From: Intoshia linei | Taxonomy: Eukaryota > Orthonectida > Rhopaluridae | Length of the DNA: 27,011 bases | Reading direction: 5' to 3' | NCBI GenBank assembly: GCA_001642005.1 | Contig: LWCA01000455.1 | Span: 1 to 27,011, forward strand | Shown here: piece after piece, positions 9,813 to 19,662 of the stretch | How the letters are laid out: every line of letters starts with the position of its first letter | How positions within the stretch are numbered: position 1 is the first letter of the stretch | Notes under the pieces: model-generated | The model's database searches: none | Seen by the model: the letters and a program-made list of their open reading frames with translations, nothing else | What the model was told of the DNA's origin: nothing | Made by a program: the position numbers and the translations under genes

Positions 9813-11366
9813 CACTGCGTTTCAAGTTACTATGCAAACATTAATCAATAAAATACGAGTTATTAAATTTGGTTAATTTTTTTGATCATATTTATATAGT
9901 CAACTAATAATAATTTAACGTCCCAAGAAAAATGTATTCAAAAAAATGAATATTCGAAGATTTAAGAAAATTTTGTGATTTTTGGAGTGCCAAATTATTA
10001 TGCAAATGAATATTAAACAATAAATTCTTGTTAATACAATTAAATAAATTTTTAAAATATTTAAATAATATAATCCATTGTATTTTAAACCAAATTCAAG
10101 CAAAAAAAATTTAATTAAACTTTACATATTAGTATACCCTTTCCGGGATATTACAAGAAAAATTTGTTTATTCATGGATTTTGTAATGTTTTCATTTGTT
10201 TTTTCAGCGATTTTTTTGATTTCTTTCAAAATTGCATGCCAGAGATCGTTTTTGATTGATATTGTTTATTCCCACTGTATATTTTTTTCATTATGGACCA
10301 TAGATTTTCAATACAACTAAAATCGGGAATTTGGCGGCCAACACATTATTTTTTCTGATCCATAGTTATTGTACGAAAGATATTCTTTTTTATGACGGGA
10401 TACGTGACTTATGGCATTACCATGCATAAACAGGAAATTTTTAAGAAAGCTTTTTCCTCTTTTTTTATCCACGAAAAAAATTAATGTTTTAAGAACGAGC
10501 AGTATGTGTCAGAATTAATTTTGACTTTATCATCTGACTTAAAATATCCGATAATAGTGTTTTTCACAATTCCTGCCCAAATCATTATACTCCCACCTCC
10601 TTGATACCACCTTAAACGGTTTGGTGGTGATCTGTTATTCACTAACTAACCCTTACTCCACGAACCTGGCTCATCTAAAGATATTCTGGTTTCATCGGTA
10701 AAAATTACATTTGAAAAATTTATCTTCATGTAAATTTTACCCCAGGACAGTCGTAATTCCATGTGGCTTTTGGTTAAATCTGGTTTACCTTTAGCTTGCC
10801 TGACTTTACCAACCGTTTTTAATATGTTGCATCTCGTAGTTTTGGGTATATCAGTTAATCCTGATGATTTAAATATTTCTAGAGAAGTGATAAGATGGTT
10901 TCGAACCATTTATAGTTTAATATGGATATATATTTCACACTCCTTTGAATGATCCCTTTGCCTTTCTTTTCTCTTATTAGAAGGGTTTTCTATATATAGA
11001 CGGATTGTGCGTTGATCGCGTTCTAAATTTGAAGCTATTTCATTTATCGATATTCCGTTATCCAACATTTTCAGGATTTTATCCTTTTCGTCAAGGGTAA
11101 GTGATGTTGATTTACCCATATTTATCCTAGTTTGATTAGCATAATAATTTGGCACACTACACATTACCATATTACTATATTAATTAATTACTAAAATATA
11201 AAATGTTAAATAGAATGCTTTTTTAGAAACGTGATAAATTTTTTTGTCACAGTAAAGTTGTATATGATCAATAATTAAATTATAATAAAAAAATTAATAG
11301 AATTAAGTGACTACTTTTTTAATTATTAATGTTTTTAATCGTTGCATAATAACTTGAAACGCAATG
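9813..11366 (-). mobile_element. Tc1-like transposon, 1.55 kb, flanked by TA
   Basis: The ends are CACTGCGTTTCAAGTTACTA and, read inward from the right, CATTGCGTTTCAAGTTATTA. That is an inverted repeat of about 25 bp ending in TATGCAA. Both sides carry the TA target expected of Tc1/mariner (9811-9812 and 11367-11368). A broken transposase gene fills most of the interior on the minus strand. Confidence 0.9.
10122..11119 (-). pseudogene. Tc1-like transposase, several breaks
   Basis: The start is MGKSTSLTLDEKDKIL at 11119, an N-terminal helix-turn-helix region (paired-like domain). The central part shows VIFTDETRISL, containing the first catalytic Asp, and then WAGIVKNTIIGYF. The second catalytic site reads FMHGNAISH where the family has FM(Q/H)DNA..H, so the second Asp is Gly here. 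The third is DFSCIENLW with the Glu present. In-frame stops lie at 10910-10912 and 10646-10648 and at a third site near 10495, and at least two frameshifts follow. The expected length of about 340 residues fits the span. The copy cannot make an active enzyme. Confidence 0.85.
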
Positions 11367-11821
11367 TATATAGAAAATATATAGGTAGTGTATATAGAAT
11401 TTTCAACATTTTATCAATCCCAAACTAAGAGATATCATGTCATTAAAACAATGCAATATACTGCGAAACATGGGAAAATGTAAACCAGTGTATTTCAACA
11501 GGGTCGCGAGAATTTGAAAATTTTATGAAAACATTTTTTATTTATGTAAAATTAACATTATTAACATTATAAATTTTTGATGTTGATAAAACAAAAAAAT
11601 TGAAAATAACTATGTAAATTATTGAAATGGGATTAAATAACTTATTTCAACAAATAAAATTATAAATAATTTTGTTAATAATTAGTACATTGATTTTAGA
11701 TTGTAATTACTATGATAATTAAAATTTTTCCTGCATGATCAATATATTAATATGATCATTATACTATACATCTGAACGCATTGAGTTTTATCTTCCCCGA
11801 GTATTGGAATTCTTAAAAAAA
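11367..11821. other. Spacer with a lone hAT-like terminus near 11485
   Basis: CAGTGTATTTCAACAGGGTC at about 11485 looks like a hAT left end (family form CAGTGTTTTTCAACCxGGG). I found no matching right end or target duplication, so this is a fragment at best. The rest is featureless. Confidence 0.35.
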
Positions 11822-12045
11822 TGAGACCAAAGCCGAACCTACTAAACTCGAGACCACCGAAAAAATTTTTGCAAACTATCAGTAGTGTCATATGACCCTA
11901 GCCACATCTCAAAGTCCCTTGACTTGACATTGAAAATTTAAAACACAAAATAGTTATGAAATTCAAGAAAAATTTTTTGAATGCTCCATTTGAAAGAATA
12001 AAGTCTCTATTTTACACAAATTTCGTCGAGTTTTTGTTGAATTAA
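11822..12045 (-). mobile_element. MITE family X, copy 1 (partial)
   Basis: It begins GAGACCAAAGCCGAACCTAC and runs to TTTCGTCGAGTTTTTG. It is the reverse-complement orientation of the copy at 18743-18988, with shared blocks AAAGCCGAA, ACAAAATAGTT, TTCAAGAA and AAATTTCGT. There is no coding capacity. The right border is soft. Confidence 0.55.
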
Positions 12046-12253
12046 TGTTGATAAAGTGCATAATATACATACAAATACATATAATATACACTGCATATAC
12101 CATTCATTACCTTGACATGTTCGCATATTTTGGTGGACATCATAATTTACATTTTAAAAAAGTTTTCAAAAAATAAGAAATTTTAATCATTTGAATATAA
12201 CTTAATTATTTTAAATTATAACTATTGTAGACCATTTTTGATATTGATAATTT

Positions 12254-12412
12254 ATGGGAAGAAATAATTATTTTTGTGATTTTTGTATGAAAAGTTTTCA
12301 CAACAAAATTAGTATCAGAAAAAATCACCTTAAAAGCAAAAATCATCTATTAAATAAAGATAAATACTACAATTCATTAAATGGTACTTTCTATTTCAAT
12401 TATCATAAATAA
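12254..12412 (+). CDS. U1-type zinc finger exon, ZMAT5 (U11/U12-20K)-like, partial
   Basis: From ATG at 12254 the frame reads MGRNNYFCDFCMKSF and then IRKNHLKSKNHLLNKDKYY. It carries the C-x2-C...H-x5-H finger of U1C/ZMAT5 proteins; the opening MG(K/R)xYFCD(Y/F)C.+SF and the RK-HL-x-x-x-H tail fit ZMAT5 better than U1C. ZMAT5 belongs to the U11/U12 particle that recognises minor introns. The frame stops at 12410-12412. A donor at 12384 (AATG|GTACTT) would end the exon after 43 codons in phase 1. ZMAT5 proteins normally have a CCCH finger downstream, and I could not find one on the plus strand up to 16500. It is either a first exon with a distant remainder or a gene broken by the nearby insertions. 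Confidence 0.6.
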   Translation: MGRNNYFCDFCMKSFHNKISIRKNHLKSKNHLLNKDKYYNSLNGTFYFNYHK

Positions 12413-12642
12413 ATAAGATGCATCAAAAATATATATAGAGGTCTGCAACCTTATGAGTAGCATGGTATCATTATAGTACACTTTAAAAAATCTATAAAAC
12501 ATTACACCCACGCATACAATTTTTTTGATTTTATGTACATTATACAAACCTCAACATTTACATTATTTAGTCATGTTTACCGTTTCCTTCCAGTTCTTTG
12601 TTTAATTTTAGATTCGAACCTCATGGAATCTATCCGATAGAT

Positions 12643-12950
12643 CAGGGCTCGGCAACCTTTTGCATCTCGTGGGCCACTTTTTTATATAAAAAAATTCTAC
12701 TGTTCCCGTTTTTGAAAATGTACACATGATGCATTTCAATTTTGACTAAAAAGAAAAGGTTCCAATATATTTAACAAAATAATATTAAGGGCGATTTGAA
12801 AATGCAGAATTAAAATAATTATAATGAGCCAATTATAGTAGAAAACGTTTAAAACGGTGTTTACAAATTTAAAAATTGAAAAATAAATAATTACATATTT
12901 TCTCAAAGAGTCACCAAAATTATTATGTTGCCACTGGATACCGACCCCTA
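12643..12950. mobile_element. hAT MITE, 308 bp
   Basis: It begins CAGGGCTCGGCAACCTTTTG and ends ATACCGACCCCTA, an imperfect inverted repeat of the CAGGGGTCGGCAACC type. The flanks CGATAGAT (12635-12642) and CAATAGAT (12951-12958) match at 7 of 8 bases, as expected of an aged hAT target duplication. A close relative fills intron 3 of the innexin gene (17474-17772). Confidence 0.75.
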
Positions 12951-13180
12951 CAATAGATAAGTGCTTAAGCCGAAGTATTACAGGCGTGGATACCTAACTA
13001 GGCATATTTTTTTTATTATGGTTGTTTAGACCCAGAAATAACAATGGAAATAAATAAAAATAAAAATATTTGCAATAATTATTTGAAACGAGGTTTAGTT
13101 TATATATTATATATTATTTTAATTATGGATGCCCACTGACCAGTCGTATTAACCACATAATTAGGTGTAATATCTTTGAG

Positions 13181-13440
13181 CAGAGTCGAACCTTCCATAC
13201 TCTCAAATTGCTCATCGGGGCCTCGACGAAATATTTGCAAAATGGGACTATAATTTTTTCAAATTGAGCAGTTGAAAAAATTTTTCGTAAATTCTTTAAT
13301 GTCATAAATACATATTTAGTGTAATAAATTTAAAATGTCATGTTAGGACTTAATTAATTTAGAGGGTTAATTTGTTACGACCTAAAGCTTTTCTCATTTT
13401 TTAATTTTCGGTTCCCTCGATCTTGGTAGGCTCGACTCTG
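13181..13440. mobile_element. MITE family X, copy 2
   Basis: The ends CAGAGTCGAACC and GGCTCGACTCTG are near-perfect inverted repeats. The right half contains GGTTCCCTCGATCTTGGTAGG, comparable with TCAATCGTGGTAGATTCGG of the copy at 18743. The 260-bp body is non-coding. The flanking 8-mers are too diverged to call a duplication. Confidence 0.6.
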
Positions 13441-13673
13441 TCGGTGGAATCTAACATTTTTAATCTTATTTTGAAGAGTTTGTTACAATAACAGATATAC
13501 ATCGTTATCAAAATTTTAATCAATACTTTAAGATTAGTTTTTTATCAAATCAAAAATCAAATTACAATAAATGGAATTTCAAAAAAAGACAAACCTAATT
13601 TAAAAATTATTGCAAGATTTTTTTTTGTTACTTTGTTATATTTCTTAAATATTATTTGTTTTATCATCTAATC

Positions 13674-13826
13674 TAGCGTTTTTCAAACTCCAGTTTGCGG
13701 GCCAATACCGGTCCCTGTAAATTTTTACTAATTAAAAATCAATTTTTTACGTTTTCATCAAAATTTTTTTTTGTTGCCTAGTAGTTGCGATTTAATGGTC
13801 CGCCATGAAAAAAGTGTGGGAATCCT
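13674..13826. mobile_element. Short hAT MITE
   Basis: It begins TAGCGTTTTTCAAACTCCAG and ends AAAAAGTGTGGGAATCCTG, matching the common hAT MITE pattern CAG-GTTTTTCAAACT...AGTTTGGGAACC-CTG. The flanking 8-mers ATCTAATC and ATATAATA agree at 6 of 8 positions. Confidence 0.55.
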
Positions 13827-14174
13827 GATATAATAAAATTAATTTCGAAAATTAAAAATTTGTAGAAATGATAAAACAACCGATGGAATCAATTTATAAG
13901 ATTTCCACCCACATTTCTTTATTGGAAATAGTTTTTATGAAATTGTAGGCTGAATATTTTTAATTGTTAATTTAAAAATTTAAAAATATTGGCTGATAAT
14001 AACGTTATTATAAATTTGTTTTATTTACATTGTACGACAGTTAATTGCTTAAACAAACTCACATACATACATTCAATTTTATACAAGTAAAGGATATGGT
14101 AGCCCTGGTTTATAATACAAAAAGGTTGAATGTTATGTACTACGTACAAACAGGACCTAGCTCTGCAGAGGGCA

Positions 14175-14545
14175 CATTTTTGAAATTCTAGGGCTGTTTT
14201 CATTAACAAAAGAAGGGTAATTTGGGGTTTTGGCCCTGAAGATATAATTTTTTTAAATTTAAATTCATGATAATGTTTATGATTTTAAAATCCGTATTAG
14301 CGAATATATTTTTTTAAATTCTCTAACTCGTTTGATTTTCAAAAATAGGGACAATTAGGGTTTTTGTCCCGTAAGATGTGAGTTTGGGAGGTTTAAATTA
14401 TATTTACGAACACCCCCGGAAAAAAACTGTAATTGAAATGTGGACTTTATAAAATTCTAAGATTGGTAGTTATTTAAATAAAGCTAAACACACATACACA
14501 AATAAAAATCGCGTAGGATATTATATAAGTTAGGATGATATTGTA
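14175..14545 (-). mobile_element. Foldback MITE copy, one-armed and reversed
   Basis: It matches the reverse complement of the middle of the element at 1811-2443 (TTTTGGCCCTGAAGATATAA against TTGTATCTTCAGGGCCAAAA) and then one arm through AATCGCGTAGGATATTATAT at 14507. The opposite arm is missing. The flanking AATTTTATACAAGTAAAGGAT at about 14075 resembles 15948-15968. Confidence 0.75.
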
Positions 14546-14825
14546 TTTACACAAAATTATATAATAATTGTATTTAAGGATATTGTAAATATACCAACTG
14601 TATTAACTCTCATTTAAGCAAGGACGATGTGGTGAAAATCGAAAACATGAGTATTATTTAAAATCATGTAATGTAGAACTGTATTAAACAAAGTTAAACA
14701 TATCAAAGGCGATCCTATTATGCTCGAGGTTCCCAAAAATTAAGAATTTGCTTCTAAAAAATTTCGCAAAAGATATGTAAAGTTATATATTCTCAGCCAT
14801 ATCTGCACGAGTCTTGACTTTAGAC

Positions 14826-15477
14826 CAGTGTTTCCCAACCGTGGGGCATGACGAAATTTTTGTTGGACATTGGAAATTTAGTGGAGCCTACGACTTTTTG
14901 TTGGGGCCTGGGAAATATTACAAATTTATAGGATTACGAAAACTTTAGATTAATTTATAGTTAATTTCATACAATATTCTTTGGTTTATAAGTGGTTATA
15001 TTATACTTGAACCAATTGTATTATTAAATTATTAGAATGAAAAAAAACAAATATATCTTTAATGATCGTGGGCTATTGAATTTAAATTTAACTAAATTAA
15101 TGAGTATATGCAAAATTCCAAATTTGAAAAATTATCCGACTTTAACTACTGTTGCTAGGATTGCTTTGTTGCCATTTCTATCTTCTTATTTAGCAGAATG
15201 CGGGTTTAGTGCAGTTTTAGACTTACTAACAAAAAAATAAATAGACTACAAATTTCAAAAAGGGGAAATCTACGATTAAAGCTTACAACATTAGTACCTA
15301 ATATTAATAAACTCTGTCAGAATCGTCAGACTCAATCGTCTCATTAATTTTAAAAAATAAATACATTATTATTGTTTTTATCATTATTTTATTATAATTC
15401 GCTTGAATTTTATTCGAATTTGAGATTTTTTAAAAGTAAAAGTGGGGACTAGCATAAAAAAAGGTTGGAAAACACTG
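14826..15477 (+). mobile_element. hAT element, 652 bp, perfect 8-bp target duplication
   Basis: The termini CAGTGTTTCCCAACC and (inward from the right) CAGTGTTTTCCAACC form a 15-bp inverted repeat with one mismatch. The flanks are CTTTAGAC at 14818-14825 and CTTTAGAC at 15478-15485, an exact 8-bp duplication. It carries only the 3' tail of a transposase gene, so it is a deletion derivative of a larger autonomous hAT. Confidence 0.92.
15037..15347 (+). pseudogene. hAT transposase C-terminal (dimerisation) fragment, FAM200/ZBED5 type
   Basis: The frame from 15037 includes ARIALLPFLSSYLAECGFSA and VLDLLTKK, then shifts at the A-run near 15231-15240. From 15240 it continues as NRLQISKRGNLRLKLTTLVP to a stop at 15345-15347. 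This is the hAT C-terminal dimerisation region of the SCAND3/FAM200/ZBED5-like group (family form LPF-STYLCE-GFSA...KKRNRLD). The catalytic core is absent. A second, more decayed copy lies at 21640-21900. Confidence 0.8.
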
Positions 15478-15485
15478 CTTTAGAC

Positions 15486-16514
15486 TCTAAACTTTAGAGT
15501 TAAAATTTTACATAAAATAATCATGATATATTAAAAAATATAATTTTTTTGTAATGCTTTTGGAAAAAGGATAGGCCATTATACAAAATTTTTTTGAGCC
15601 ATAATCAACTATAAGAGGGTATCGAGGTATGGTAGAATCGTCTCTGGTTCTTATGTTTCATAATTTTGAAACCACCAATTTGTGGCAATATTACGAGAAC
15701 ATGAAATAGGTGTACTAATCGTAAGGAAAAATTTCGCATATACATTGACTATTGAAAAATTTGTTAATTTTATTAAAAATATCTTAAAAAAATGGAAAAT
15801 TTGATTTTTGACCTTGAAGGACTCAAATTCTGGAAATGAAACATGAATATAAACATGCCCTGCGAAAAACTGTATTAGAAATTGTGTTTGTTTGATTTAT
15901 AAGACTGTTCATTTTTTAAATATAAGTTTAACACATACAGTCATTCAAATTTATATAAGTAAAGGATGTATCAACATTCTTAAGGATTCCTTACTTATAT
16001 AATATAAAAGTTGCTATATAATCAATGTGTTTAACCATTTATTTATTATTAAACATAGTAAAAGAAAAGAAATTGTACATAAAGATGCAAAGCCAGAAAA
16101 AACGAATAAAAAAATTAAAAAAATGGTTGTCTAACATTGACAAGGGTTAATAAATTAATTAATTGTACAAATTATAGTTAATAAAAATTAATATGTAATG
16201 AATCTACAACAAAAACACCATTTTTGCTCACGAATCTATATTTAATAACACTGAATTTAAGTTTACGTTTACCATAACCAAAAAATTTTGATAATATTTA
16301 CTGTAAATAAAGTTGAATATGTGTACTACTATTTATTTACATTTTTTTCTGCCAGCTTATAAATTTGCATCTTCCTGATCTAAAACGCATTTAACTATTC
16401 AGGATACATTCACCATTAGACTATGATTAGTGATTCTTCGTTAAACTACAAAACAAAGGTTACCTTTCAATAAAATGAAAATCATTTACAATTGTGATAC
16501 ATTTATTTATACAA
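15486..16514. other. Intergenic stretch with two repeat traces
   Basis: No exon was recognised between the hAT element and the innexin stop. About 15790-15870 shares TTTTGACCTTGAAG-AC-CAA with 8220 onward. At 15952-16013, TTATATAAGTAAAGGAT faces ATTCCTTACTTATATAA, a possible hairpin whose arm resembles the TTATATAAGTTAGGAT at the outer end of the foldback family. Confidence 0.4.
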
Positions 16515-19267
16515 TTAATTTATACAATTTTTGATTTTTTGAGTAAAAATCATGAACAATTTATAGGTAAGATCAACACAACACGAGACATTAGTATTTT
16601 CTTCAATCAATTTAATGATATAACATCCATCCATGCCCAAATACTCTGTAAAAAGAATAATTTCGTTTGAACTTTTTTTAAATTTTTTTGGAAAATTAAA
16701 CTTTTTGAAAAATTTACCATCTTTACCGTCCAATTTGTAATTGACTAGTTTTGAAATGTACCTTGTGCGACTATTTGGAATTAAAATTTTTGTAATCCAT
16801 ATTACAAGTTTAAAAATTGAAAAAAATATAATTATAATAAACCAATACCATAAACACAAATAAATAATTTCATTAAAAATATTAATGGAAAGTGCACATT
16901 GCACAGTATACCTTTGAACATTTCCTAGTCGTCTTATCAAAAAATCACACATTGTAACACGTGGAAATCTTTGAGATCCAGTCCACATATTTTCATTCCA
17001 TACTTGTTGAAAAACATCGACACCGTAATTTAAAAAATTAGATCCTAAAAATTTTTCCATGAAAAATAATTGACCGACCACATTTCCAATGTACAATAAT
17101 TTTGTCAAGATGACCATGCTGAATATAAAATTTCCTTTACGTCTTGTGATGCATTTTGTAAATATACGGGAACATATGCTTTTTAAGGTTATGGTGTATT
17201 TTTGATTGCCATTCATGTTGTAAATTTCTTTGAGGTATTGATTCAATTTTGTTACTATAAAGTTTAAAAATGTATTTTCTTGTGAAGTGTCAATGTCAAT
17301 GTCGATTTTTTGATATTTTATTGCTGATGTTACTAGTTCGTTTATGTTTATTCCAGTAGTTGTACTCATGCTATGCCAAAATAGACAAGGTGCAAAGAAA
17401 AATATTGCTTGAATCAAAAGTATCAGTGGCACCCACTAAAAATATTTATTATTATATAATCTATGATATAGTGCACGGGTCGGTAATCGTTTTCAAAAAG
17501 TTGACCATTTTTTTGTATCAAAAAATTATATGGGCCCGTTTTTGAAAATTTACAAATGATAGATTTCAATTTTAACTGAAGAAAAACGTTTCTAGTATTT
17601 AAATAACAAAATCCGGGAAGATTTCAAAATTCAGTATTAAAATGATTATAATGAGCCAATTATAGTAGAAAATTTTTAAAACGGTGGTTTAAAATTAAAA
17701 ATAAATAATTTACATATTTACTCAAAGGGCCACCAAACCTGTTATAGGGCTCTGCGGCAACAATAAATGTTACCTGATAATAAGGTATCACGTGGCACAA
17801 TTCTGGTTGGTTTTCTTTCGGAATGTTTTCATCAAATGGCAAATAATATGTGTTTTTTATCCAACAATATGTGTTTGCGTATTCCATGTGGTTATCTGTA
17901 AATATTGCCGGTACCCAGCTAGTATAATTAATAAATTAACGATATAAAATATAACAGTTTGTTTTTCAATTAGTTTGTGGGTTTAATAATTAAAATTAGG
18001 GTTAAAATGTTACGATCATAATATACCAGTTTCTCATGTTTTTATTTATGATCAATCAAAAATGATTAAAATTTAATTTTATAAGGTTACAAAGGGGTTT
18101 ATAGATCATAATTGCTTTTATTAAAGTGAAATTAAAATTTGATGCATCGCTGTGATTGAAAGACAGTGCATGTGAAGACTAGAAAATTGAAAATCGTTTA
18201 AAACTTAGTATCTTTTTAGTTTTTCTATTTTTCGATAAAAATTGCTACTAAATGAAATTTATTTTGACATACCATACAAACTTTATAAAACCGCTCAAAA
18301 TAACAAACTGACATTAAAATATTGTTCATATACCGTGGTTGCCTTTAAAACTGAAACGTAATGAAAATGAATTTTTTCCATTTAAGCCTTAAATTTTAAG
18401 GTATGATAAAACTGGAATTTTCTCTAAAAGCTTGGTAAGACTGGATTTTTCCTTTAGAGTTGGTAAAACTAAATTTTTCCTTTAGAGTTGGTAAAACTAA
18501 ATTTTTCCTTTTAGGGTTTGTAAAAATGGAATATTCCCTAAAGGATTGGTAAATTTTGATTTTTAGTAAAAATGACTGAATTTAAGTAAACATAAAATTT
18601 TACCCAACAAAAAAACGCATAATTAGATTTATTTAGATTTAAATTATAATTCATAATATAATTAATTTGTAATTCAGATTAGATGAATTCACCCGCCATA
18701 TCTAATGGAAATTACCCATATTAAACCCAATCTACTGTAATATGAGACCCTCTTCGGGTTTCAACGAAATTTTTGTAAAACCAGGATCTCGTTTTGCCAA
18801 ATTAAGCATTTTAAAAAATAGTTGGTATTCTTGAATATCAACTATTTTGTGAGCTAAAATTAAAATGTGAGTTAACCAAGAGTCAAATCATGAGGTTGCT
18901 AAGGCTGCACTACACACCGTTTACGATTTTTTTAGCGTCAATTTTTCATTTTCGGAGACTCAATCGTGGTAGATTCGGCTTTGACTCACATTTTAAAATT
19001 AATCTAATTATATAAAAAAGTTTTTTTTGGCAACAGCTGTAAAAATTTAAAATTAAATTTACCAATTAATGGGATCACCCACATATTGCTTTGTGGTAAT
19101 AATAATGGAGAATGCAACCTGCAAATTTTCGTAAAAATTTGAAAAACTAAATTTAAAATTACCAACATTGTGACAGTGATTTTCCGATGCATTCTGTCTA
19201 CGGTGTCATCATCATACCATTGCGGCACAGAAAAAGATTTACCGAGTAAAACATCAATATAATCCAT
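16515..19267 (-). CDS. Innexin gap-junction channel protein, 408 aa, four exons
   Basis: Exons 5' to 3' on the minus strand are 19267-19163, 19118-19063, 17918-17774 and 17435-16515 (1227 bp). Innexins form gap junctions and hemichannels in the plasma membrane. The protein has a short cytosolic N-terminus, TM1 near 27-47 and ITTKQYVGDPINCW. The first extracellular loop holds Cys54 and Cys72 (TYCWIKNTYYLP). PYYQWVPLILL follows at 99-109 leading into TM2, then TM3 with KLLYIGNVVGQLF, a second loop with FPRVTMCDF and YTVQC, TM4 with FNEIIYLCLWYWF, and a C-tail with YLGMDGCYIIKLI. Length and the four loop cysteines are normal for the family. The usual Pro after the last loop Cys (VLPIN) is Ser here (ALSIN). 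Intron 1 is 44 bp; introns 2 and 3 are full of transposon debris. Confidence 0.93.
17474..17772. mobile_element. hAT MITE making up most of innexin intron 3
   Basis: From CACGGGTCGGTAATCG it aligns with the MITE at 12643-12950, for example TGAGCCAATTATAGTAGAAAA in both, CCCGTTTTTGAAAAT in both and AAATAATT-ACATATTT-CTCAAAG in both. The expected far end falls within a few bases of the splice donor at 17773. The intron spans 17436-17773, so the element accounts for nearly all of it. Confidence 0.7.
18403..18600 (+). repeat. Tandem array of 28-29-bp units in innexin intron 2
   Basis: Units start at 18403, 18432, 18460, 18488 and 18517 with steps of 28-29 bp, then a diverged unit begins at 18546. 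The consensus is about TTGGTAAAACTAAATTTTTC plus CTTTAGAG. Units 18460 and 18488 match over 24 bases before a T insertion. The array ends TTTTTAGTAAAAATGACTGA, close to the end of the MULE-like right flank at 7462-7500, so it is a piece of that element family. Confidence 0.8.
18743..18988 (+). mobile_element. MITE family X, copy 3, in innexin intron 2
   Basis: It runs from GAGACCCTCTTCGGGTTTC to GTAGATTCGGCTTTGACTC. It shares ATATCAACTA-TTTG-GTGA-(G)CTAAA and AACGAAATTTTTGTAAAA with the other copies. It is non-coding, and the termini are imperfect inverted repeats. Confidence 0.55.
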
Positions 19268-19662
19268 AACAGATCAATTAAATCCAATTAATTTTGCGTT
19301 TGTAAGATAATTATTTAAATGTAGAAATTTAATTTGTTATTAACATTGACTCTACTAGTGAAATATTTCCCCTACTTTTATTAATATTAAGGCGAATTTT
19401 CCACGATGATAAAGTAAATTAATGATATGGCTGATTTAATTGTCTTTGACACAGATTAGATATTGGTACATTATATTGTATGTAATATAAGATATTTAAT
19501 TTTTATTTACTGCATGTAAATAAACAAACGAAAATTTTAACTTTCTTAGTCTAGCTAAACAATTAACAATATACTGATTTCAAATTAATTACAAAGATAG
19601 TCGAGATCTAATCATTATTGTGACAATTTATTTATGAAAAGTAAACACAATTTAGCATACAT
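19268..19662. other. Spacer between innexin start and polyprenol reductase stop
   Basis: Both genes lie on the minus strand, so this 395 bp must hold the reductase 3' end and the innexin 5' region. No exon or recognisable promoter element is visible. Confidence 0.5.

Noticed and set aside
10078-10320. 80-codon plus-strand frame in the Tc1-like element
   Set aside because: It is the antisense of the decayed transposase C-terminus.
9813-11366. Treating the Tc1 interior as a working transposase
   Set aside because: Three in-frame stops, at least two frameshifts and a lost catalytic Asp.
11422-11520. Short plus-strand frame MSLKQCNILRNMGK as an exon
   Set aside because: It is short, runs into a hAT-like terminus and has no recognisable match or splice context.
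15600-15690. Possible fifth copy of MITE family X (GAGGTATGGTAGAATCGTCTC)
   Set aside because: Only a short, imperfect resemblance to the terminus and no matching body.
18403-18600. CRISPR-like appearance of the 28-29-bp tandem units
   Set aside because: The units are directly adjacent without unique spacers, degenerate, AT-rich and located in an animal intron.
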